Assembly (NCBI GenBank): GCA_030609625.1
Contig: JAUWBX010000034.1
Coordinates: forward strand, 1-9,926
Reading direction: 5' to 3'
Origin: Phycisphaerae bacterium
GTDB lineage: Bacteria; Planctomycetota; Phycisphaerae; Sedimentisphaerales; Anaerobacaceae
Length of the DNA stretch: 9,926 bases
The position numbers and the translations under genes are program-made. This document shows, piece by piece, positions 5,479 to 9,926 of this stretch; within the stretch, counting starts at the first letter, position 1; the number at the start of each line of letters is the position of its first letter. The notes under the pieces are model-generated. The model saw only the letters and a list, made by a program, of their open reading frames with translations, was not told the DNA's origin and made no database searches.

Positions 5479-5493
5479 TTTCTTCTTAGTCAA
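5465..5493 (-). promoter_or_regulatory. Near-consensus sigma-70 promoter of the TAC operon
   Basis: On the minus strand TTGACT (5493-5488), a 17-bp spacer and TATAAT (5470-5465) give 11 of 12 consensus matches at ideal spacing. Transcription should start near 5458, giving a leader of only about 12 nt before the toxin ATG at 5446. Such a strong promoter normally implies tight repression, consistent with the overlapping palindrome. Confidence 0.82.
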
Positions 5494-5570
5494 TGCAAAT
5501 TTTAAAAAAAAATTAAAACAAATTGGGAACCTAAATATTATCGTAAAAAACCGGTAAAAAGGCATACATC

Positions 5571-5603
5571 ATATAGTGCTTCAAATCTAAGGATCCACTA
5601 TAT
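5571..5603. repeat. 8-bp inverted repeat in the gap between TAC promoter and oxidoreductase gene
   Basis: ATATAGTG (5571-5578) and CACTATAT (5596-5603) can pair around a 17-nt loop. It sits in the AT-rich stretch 5494-5695, which otherwise shows no gene. It could end minus-strand transcription from the oxidoreductase gene, but there is no adjacent T run, so the role is unclear. Confidence 0.3.
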
Positions 5604-5695
5604 ATAGGTATTTTTGGTGTCCTGAAAATTTTACAAAAACTTATTCGAATTCCTCATATCAGCAGCAACACTTAGAGCAATTCGGTTACTTATAA

Positions 5696-7018
5696 TCAAA
5701 CCTGTGGATAGACCCACGGCTTTCGGTACTTGCGGCGCAGCAGCTTGTTGGCCTCGGGGTCGCCGATGATTACTTCCTTCTCGCCGTCCCATTCGACACT
5801 GCGGCCGAGCTTCAACGACAACATACCGAGCAGACTCATATTTGTCGAGCGGTGGATTAGCTCGATATCGCAGACCGGACGCGAGCGATTCTTGATGCAC
5901 TTGAGGAAGTCAGCCCACAACTCCTTGATGTTCTGGCTGTCCGGTCGATTAAGCTGGGGTTCCTCATGAATGACCTTTTGTCCTCTGCCGGACGGGTAGA
6001 ATGTCCAGCCCCGCTGCCAGGCCATGTGGAAGGTGCCTTTGGTGCCGTAGAAATAGCAGCCGACGTTTTCACCCTTCTCAGCGTTATTTGCAGCGAACTG
6101 GCGATGCTCCCAGACAGCCGTGAAGCTCTCGAATTCAAAGCTGGCAACCTGGTGGTCGGGGGCATCGGTAGTCTGGCCACGGGCATCATTGACCGGAGGG
6201 CCTTTGATAGGACGGCCGCCGGTGGAAAATATTCGCCTGGGATTTTTTTCCTCGGTCCACCACAGGATTTGGTCTAACCAGTGTATGCCCCAGTCGCCCA
6301 ATGTGCCGTTGGCGTAATCGAGGAAATTACGGAAGCCTTTCGGATGGATTTTCGTGTTGAAGCGACGCAACGGCCCAGGCCCGCACCACATATTCCAATC
6401 CAGACCCTTGTGAGGCCTTTCATTTGGTCTCGGATTTTCCGGACCTCCTCCGTAATGAACAAAGGCCCTGACCATACCGATTTTGCCGGCCCTGCCTTCT
6501 TTGAGAAATTTCATACCCGACACATTATGAGGCGAAATTCTCCGATGCGTTCCGACCTGAACGACCCTGCCCGTTTCCCTGGCGGCCCTTACCATCGCAA
6601 GGCCTTCGTGTACCGTATGGCTTATAGGCTTCTCCACGTACACATCGGCCCCTGCTTTAACCGCTGCAATGGTAATCAGTGGGTGCCAGTGGTCAGGCGT
6701 GGCCACGATTGCAATATCCGGTTTTTCACGGTCCAGAAGTTCGCGATAGTCCTTATACTTTTTTGGCGTCTCGCCGCTGAGCTGTTCTATTTCTCTAACG
6801 GCGGGGTCCAGTTGATTGCTGTCAACATCACACATAGCGACGATTTTGCACTGGCCCGACTGGACTGCTGTCCGAGCGATGTTCATACCCCACCAGCCAC
6901 TGCCGATAAGGGCGGTGCGGTATTTCCTTCCGGCCTGGGCCCTGATTATAGTAGGGGCCGCAAACGCTACTGAAGCGGCTATGGAGCCTTTGAGAAAAGT
7001 GCGACGGTTAATGGACAT
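5696..7018 (-). CDS. Tat-exported Gfo/Idh/MocA family oxidoreductase
   Basis: The protein is 440 residues from ATG 7018, chosen because AAGGAG lies just upstream and a twin-arginine signal starts at once: RRTFLKG (5-11), then a hydrophobic stretch and a likely AQA cleavage near 27-29. The frame stays open 50 codons further upstream, but that part looks non-coding. The N-terminal Rossmann fold shows ALIGSGWWGMN (GxGxxG at 39-44), D64 and D66 after the second strand, ATPDHWHP (106-113) and EKP (129-131), the family's nucleotide-binding and catalytic lysine motif. The C-terminal domain has GTHRR and GDWGIHWLDQ (241-250), typical of planctomycete and Bacteroidetes members. Known: relatives oxidise sugars at C3 using a tightly held NAD-type cofactor. 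Tat export suggests it is folded with cofactor before reaching the periplasm. A DUF1080 protein nearby supports a 3-keto-sugar pathway. It is probably monocistronic. Confidence 0.93.
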   Translation of the reverse strand: MSINRRTFLKGSIAASVAFAAPTIIRAQAGRKYRTALIGSGWWGMNIARTAVQSGQCKIVAMCDVDSNQLDPAVREIEQLSGETPKKYKDYRELLDREKPDIAIVATPDHWHPLITIAAVKAGADVYVEKPISHTVHEGLAMVRAARETGRVVQVGTHRRISPHNVSGMKFLKEGRAGKIGMVRAFVHYGGGPENPRPNERPHKGLDWNMWCGPGPLRRFNTKIHPKGFRNFLDYANGTLGDWGIHWLDQILWWTEEKNPRRIFSTGGRPIKGPPVNDARGQTTDAPDHQVASFEFESFTAVWEHRQFAANNAEKGENVGCYFYGTKGTFHMAWQRGWTFYPSGRGQKVIHEEPQLNRPDSQNIKELWADFLKCIKNRSRPVCDIELIHRSTNMSLLGMLSLKLGRSVEWDGEKEVIIGDPEANKLLRRKYRKPWVYPQV

Positions 7019-7073
7019 GATAATATCTCCTTTCTCGTCTTGAAAAGTTATAAAATCAGGTTTTTGCCTGCAC

Positions 7074-7107
7074 CCCCCGTTCTTGCTTTCGCAAGAAAGC
7101 ACGGGGG
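7074..7107. repeat. Strong GC hairpin in the oxidoreductase 5' region
   Basis: CCCCCGT and ACGGGGG form an outer stem; inside, GCTTTC-GCAA-GAAAGC (or alternatively CTTGC-TTTC-GCAAG) forms an inner stem, with a small TCTT bulge. It lies about 56 nt upstream of the oxidoreductase ATG, so it is in or near the mRNA leader. No T run follows on either strand, so a plain terminator is unlikely. Confidence 0.55.
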
Positions 7108-7206
7108 TTACGCAGGTACAGGTGATTGATATGGACAGCCTTACGAGACCACCAACTTTTGCGTTCAATTTAACAGCTCACTTCCGTAAGTCAAGTGAAA
7201 AAATCA

Positions 7207-7228
7207 CAATCCCGACGTGTCGGGACGA
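7207..7228. repeat. Palindromic repeat A, copy 1
   Basis: This 22-bp unit contains TCCCGACGTGTCGGGA, a near-perfect palindrome. The same unit recurs at 7599-7620 with one difference (21 of 22). Confidence 0.75.
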
Positions 7229-7235
7229 GGGGTGT

Positions 7236-7294
7236 GGACTTCGGCGAGTTCTCGTCTCGGCGAAAGCCGAAGCCGGAGCCAGGCAGTCGAGCCG
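7236..7294. repeat. Interspersed GC repeat C, expanded copy
   Basis: It opens with GGACTTCGGCGAG (7236-7248) and closes with AGTCGAGCCG (7285-7294). The same two blocks occur almost fused at 7503-7528. The extra DNA in this copy contains CTTCGGC...GCCGAAG, which can pair. Confidence 0.5.
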
Positions 7295-7400
7295 TTCACG
7301 TTTGCAGGTGGATTTTTCAGGCTGCCAGGTTCCGGACAGAGAACAGACCTCTGACTTCTGACTTGCTGCGAGGGCGGATGCTCAATACTCGACGAGAATC

Positions 7401-7450
7401 GACCCGCCAACGGCGGGTTTTGATCGGAACCCAGCGTTGCTGGGTCGAGA
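7401..7450. repeat. Double-hairpin repeat B, copy 1
   Basis: This 50-bp unit is built of two back-to-back perfect hairpins: ACCCGCC-AAC-GGCGGGT and ACCCAGC-GTT-GCTGGGT. TCGACCC and GGGTCGA at its edges (7399-7405 and 7442-7448) can also pair. A second copy at 7541-7590 is aligned without gaps at 40 of 50 positions. Confidence 0.75.
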
Positions 7451-7502
7451 TGCTTGCATTCGCCAAACAGAACAGTTACTATAACCGATATACGCCCGCA
7501 GC

Positions 7503-7528
7503 GGACTTCGGCGAGCTTAGTCGAGCCG
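7503..7528. repeat. Interspersed GC repeat C, compact copy
   Basis: GGACTTCGGCGAG and AGTCGAGCCG occur here within 26 bp; both are exact matches to the blocks at 7236-7248 and 7285-7294. Confidence 0.55.
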
Positions 7529-7540
7529 CACACTTTAATT

Positions 7541-7590
7541 GACCCGCCAGCGGTGGGTATCGACCAAAACCCAGTGTTGCCGGGTCGAAA
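7541..7590. repeat. Double-hairpin repeat B, copy 2
   Basis: This 50-bp repeat starts exactly 140 bp after copy 1. The first hairpin keeps pairing through one G-U; the second has one mismatch and one G-U. Most differences from copy 1 are transitions. Confidence 0.75.
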
Positions 7591-7598
7591 AGAGAAAC

Positions 7599-7620
7599 CA
7601 ATCCCGATGTGTCGGGACGA
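7599..7620. repeat. Palindromic repeat A, copy 2, abutting a start codon
   Basis: It differs from copy 1 only at one C/T. It ends 3 nt before ATG 7624 of the beta-helix gene, so the only Shine-Dalgarno-like bases for that gene (GGGACG) come from the repeat and could be folded away. Confidence 0.7.
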
Positions 7621-7623
7621 TTT

Positions 7624-8880
7624 ATGAAAAAACTTAGGCAGACCATCTTAATTATTTTACCGTGTATTTTGCTTACATTACCGGCTCAAAGCGGACTAAT
7701 CAATCCTCCCAGTCAGTCCTGGTTCCCCAAGGCTCCTGCTCTGCCAATGCCCCATGGGCAGACGATAGAAGTCTCGAACGTGCAGGAGCTAATCGAGGCC
7801 CTCGAGCAGGTAAGACCAGGCGGGACCATTTTGCTCGCGGACGGTCATTATATGCTGCCTCATTTTATCGAGATAAAGACCGACAACGTATCGCTGCGAG
7901 GGGCATCCGGACATCGCCGGAGCGTGGTCATCGATGGCGCCAGGAGTCGGGACGGGGAGCTGGTCTGGATCACGGGATGCTCAGGTGTGACGATTGCTGA
8001 TTTGACGATACAGAACATCAAGTGGAACGGCTTCAAAATCAACTCCCAAACCGGAGTTCATAACCTGACCATATACAATTGCATTATCCACAACATCTGG
8101 CAGCGGGGTGTCAAGGGAGTCAAAGTGCCGGAAATGAACCGCGAGACGATTCGGCCTAAGAATTGCCGGATTCAATACTGCCTTTTCTATAACGACCGGC
8201 CGAAACGATTCTCCGACGACGAAACCGACACAGCCCAAACATTCAACGGAAACTACATCGGCGGGATTGACGTGATGTATGCCAAAGGCTGGACAATAAG
8301 CGATAACGTCTTTATAGGCATAAACGGCAGGACTCGCGAGGCTCGCGGGGCGGTCTTTCTCTGGCACGATGCTCAGGATTGCATCGTTGAGCGCAACATT
8401 ATTATTGACTGTGACGCAGGTATCTGCCTTGGCAATCCCCACCGGCCCAAGGATATCCGTGACCACTGTGTGATGTGTATAGCCAGGAACAATTTTATCA
8501 CCAGAGCTACAGAAGGCGGGATAGTAACCGTCTATACGAAAGACTGCAAAGTTCTTAACAATACTATCCACGAACCGGATAGTCGGCTGGGCAGGCTGAT
8601 TCGTCTTGTCTTTGACAATGACGGCTTATTTATCGCTAACAACCTGCTCAGCGGACCAAAAATCAGGAACGAGTCGGACAGTAAAATCAAGTTTCTTAAT
8701 AACCTCGCCAAAGACCTCACAGCCGTTTTTGCCGACCCGTCGCAGGGAAACCTGCACCTGACGGCCCGTGCCGTCGAGGCCGTTAACAAAGCCAAACCGC
8801 TGCCTGATGTAAGCAATGATATAGACAATGAATCCCGCGGCGCAAAACCCGACATCGGGGCTGATGAGCTGATTAACTGA
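7624..8880 (+). CDS. Secreted right-handed parallel beta-helix protein
   Basis: The protein is 418 residues from ATG 7624. A GTG at 7609 adds five residues but lies in a repeat. A Sec signal peptide is clear: MKKLR, a hydrophobic core (about 7-19), and a likely cut after PAQS/G near 21-24. An N-cap follows (VSNVQELIEALEQVRPGGTI, then LLADGHY), typical of pectate-lyase-like and chondroitinase-B-like helices, then many parallel beta-helix coils with the pattern I-x-x-C/N-x-I/F (LTIYNCIIHNI, WTISDNVFIGI, CIVERNIII, CIARNNFIT, CKVLNNTIH, LFIANNLLS, IKFLNNLA). The end has RGAKPDIGADEL, common at the C-terminus of planctomycete beta-helix proteins. Likely it binds or cleaves an acidic or other polysaccharide outside the cytoplasm. 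I see no residue set that fixes the substrate, so lyase, hydrolase or binding protein all remain possible. It is transcribed away from the oxidoreductase gene, toward the DUF1080 gene. Confidence 0.88.
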   Translation: MKKLRQTILIILPCILLTLPAQSGLINPPSQSWFPKAPALPMPHGQTIEVSNVQELIEALEQVRPGGTILLADGHYMLPHFIEIKTDNVSLRGASGHRRSVVIDGARSRDGELVWITGCSGVTIADLTIQNIKWNGFKINSQTGVHNLTIYNCIIHNIWQRGVKGVKVPEMNRETIRPKNCRIQYCLFYNDRPKRFSDDETDTAQTFNGNYIGGIDVMYAKGWTISDNVFIGINGRTREARGAVFLWHDAQDCIVERNIIIDCDAGICLGNPHRPKDIRDHCVMCIARNNFITRATEGGIVTVYTKDCKVLNNTIHEPDSRLGRLIRLVFDNDGLFIANNLLSGPKIRNESDSKIKFLNNLAKDLTAVFADPSQGNLHLTARAVEAVNKAKPLPDVSNDIDNESRGAKPDIGADELIN

Positions 8881-9178
8881 CAGCCAACCGAATAAGGAAC
8901 GATTGACCAATCCTCATGCAGGATAGCTTGCTCTAAAAAAGCTTGCTCTAAAAAAGGAGCTTACAACGCCACTGCCCACCCGGCAAGCCACCTTTGTACT
9001 CGTCCCGGCGGCTGATTCCGGCACGTAATGGACTGACAAAAAGTGCTGGCATCACATGCCTGATTTGAGTATTATATGCGAAGTAAACGAGAGTAGTTTA
9101 TCGTAATCAGTAATTGATTAATACCCAAACAATTACCAGTTACCAATAACCATTTTTTATATTGAAGGAGGTTTTACA
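8881..9178. other. Intergenic region between beta-helix and DUF1080 genes
   Basis: No gene is seen. It holds a 15-bp tandem duplication (8925-8954), a GC-rich block (8967-9030), and an AT-rich part near 9108-9150 with loosely repeated motifs such as TAATCAGTAATTGATTAAT and TTACCAGTTACCAATAACC. The strong RBS of the next gene is at its end. I could not name a promoter with confidence. Confidence 0.5.
8925..8954 (+). repeat. Perfect 15-bp tandem duplication
   Basis: AGCTTGCTCTAAAAA occurs twice head to tail with no spacer. The second copy runs into AGGAGC, so GCTC...GAGC could pair weakly around the A run. Confidence 0.85.
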
Positions 9179-9926
9179 ATGAAACGGTCACATTTTTTCT
9201 TTCTGATTGGCGTCGTGGGATATGTCCTGTTCACAGGCGGCACGACAGCTTTACATGCGGCTGAAGATGGATTCGCGTCTTTATTTCCGGGTGACAGTCT
9301 GGCCGGCTGGAAGGTCAGTGACTGGTCCGACCTGCGCACGCCGCAGAAGGTCAAGGGCATACCGTGGAAGATGGAAAACGGTATTCTCTACGGCCTGAAT
9401 AAACGCACGTGGCTTTTCTCACCGAATGAGTATGGTGACTTTGTATTGAAGTTAGATTCTAAGATTAGCAGGGGCAGCAACGGCGGTATTGGATTGCGTT
9501 TCCCGCCCGATGGCGACCCGGCCTATAAAGGGATGGAGATTCAGGTTGTTGACGACGAGGTCTATTATCGCGGCAGTTCCCAGCCCCGGCAGCGAACCGG
9601 CTCGATTTACGATGAGATAGCCGCCAAAGATGCTACCAAGCCTGTCGGTCAGTGGAACTCATGGGAAATTACGGCCCGCGGCAGCCAGGTTAAGATTATA
9701 CTCAACGGCCAAAAGATTATCGATGTTGACCTATCGCGCGAAACCAAAGCCCGCCAGAAGAAAGGACCGCCCCTGGCAAATTGGCCGCTCAAGGGACATA
9801 TCGGATTTCAGAATCTCAATGGCACAATCACGCTGCGAAACATTATGATTAAGGAGCTTGATGGAGCTGATGAGGAGTTTGTGTCTCTCTTCAACGGCAG
9901 GAACCTTGACGGCTGGGTAAATGTCA
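9179..9926 (+). CDS. Secreted tandem DUF1080 (3-keto-disaccharide hydrolase domain) protein, cut by right window edge
   Basis: 249 codons are visible from ATG 9179, preceded by a near-perfect AAGGAGG at 8-nt spacing. A Sec signal peptide is seen (MKRSHFFF, hydrophobic to about residue 25, likely cut after LHAA). Domain 1 (about 30-222) has the hallmarks of DUF1080: FASLFPGDSLAGWKV at its start, WKMENGILYG, FVLKLDSKIS, SNGGIGLRF, GMEIQVVDDE, GQWNSWEIT, VKIILNGQKI and, at the end, GHIGFQNLNGTITLRNIMIK. A second domain then opens with FVSLFNGRNLDGWVNV, so the protein has at least two copies. Known: DUF1080 enzymes have a lectin-like fold and cleave 3-keto-glycosides made by Gfo/Idh dehydrogenases, such as the Tat-exported one at 5696-7018. 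The exact sugar cannot be told. Confidence 0.93.
   Translation, partial: MKRSHFFFLIGVVGYVLFTGGTTALHAAEDGFASLFPGDSLAGWKVSDWSDLRTPQKVKGIPWKMENGILYGLNKRTWLFSPNEYGDFVLKLDSKISRGSNGGIGLRFPPDGDPAYKGMEIQVVDDEVYYRGSSQPRQRTGSIYDEIAAKDATKPVGQWNSWEITARGSQVKIILNGQKIIDVDLSRETKARQKKGPPLANWPLKGHIGFQNLNGTITLRNIMIKELDGADEEFVSLFNGRNLDGWVNV

Noticed and set aside
6281..6973. 230-codon plus-strand open frame
   Set aside because: It is antisense to the Gfo/Idh oxidoreductase, whose frame carries all family motifs; no RBS or recognisable domain in the plus frame.
7019..7168. Upstream extension of the oxidoreductase by 50 residues
   Set aside because: ATG 7018 has AAGGAG and begins a proper Tat signal peptide; the extension would bury that signal.
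7195..7542. Open frames of about 110 codons on both strands in the repeat cluster
   Set aside because: They are made of hairpin repeats, are Arg-rich on both strands, and lack an RBS.
7207..7620. CRISPR array
   Set aside because: Repeats are of three types, in two copies each, without regular spacers, and no cas genes are present.

Overview
This 9.9 kb window looks like accessory chromosomal DNA from an environmental bacterium, most likely a planctomycete of the Phycisphaerae / Sedimentisphaerales type. Related PVC lineages such as Kiritimatiellae, Lentisphaerae or Verrucomicrobia are the alternatives. The basis is the mix of a Tat-exported Gfo/Idh oxidoreductase, a tandem DUF1080 (3-keto-disaccharide hydrolase) protein, a secreted beta-helix protein ending in a PDIGADE-like motif, and a large secreted protein with a haemagglutination-type N-terminus. 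This placement is inferred from gene content, not from a marker gene.

Layout, left to right. (1) 1-1056, minus: the N-terminal 352 residues of a two-partner-secretion / filamentous-haemagglutinin-like exoprotein, running off the left edge. (2) 1093-2492: a complete ISKra4-type insertion sequence with 28-bp terminal inverted repeats and an intact DDE transposase. It lies between the exoprotein gene and a promoter, ribosome binding site and ATG on the same strand (2504-2736) that probably once drove that locus. A hairpin just inside its left end can bury the transposase ribosome binding site. (3) 2927-3615, minus: a frameshifted GIY-YIG nuclease pseudogene followed by an intact but different GIY-YIG gene. 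(4) 3724-4077, minus: ssrA (tmRNA), with both halves of the tRNA-like domain and a readable tag frame. (5) 4099-5446, minus: a three-gene toxin-antitoxin-chaperone (TAC) operon, HigB-like toxin, HigA-like antitoxin and SecB-like chaperone, with a near-consensus sigma-70 promoter and a palindromic operator candidate over its -10 box. Its last gene stops 21 nt before tmRNA. (6) 5696-7018, minus: Tat-exported Gfo/Idh oxidoreductase. (7) 7019-7623: non-coding, with a cluster of short palindromic repeats. (8) 7624-8880, plus: secreted right-handed beta-helix protein. (9) 9179-9926, plus: tandem DUF1080 protein, cut by the right edge.

How the genes fit together. The right third (6, 8, 9) is consistent with extracytoplasmic glycan breakdown by 3-keto chemistry: a Gfo/Idh enzyme oxidises a sugar C3 hydroxyl, a DUF1080 hydrolase cleaves the 3-keto glycoside, and the beta-helix protein acts on or binds polysaccharide. 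The middle is the most interesting part. A chaperone-addicted RelE/HigB-type mRNA-cleaving toxin sits directly upstream of, and on the same strand as, the RNA that rescues ribosomes stalled on broken mRNAs. The left third is an exported giant protein whose expression has probably been changed by the IS.
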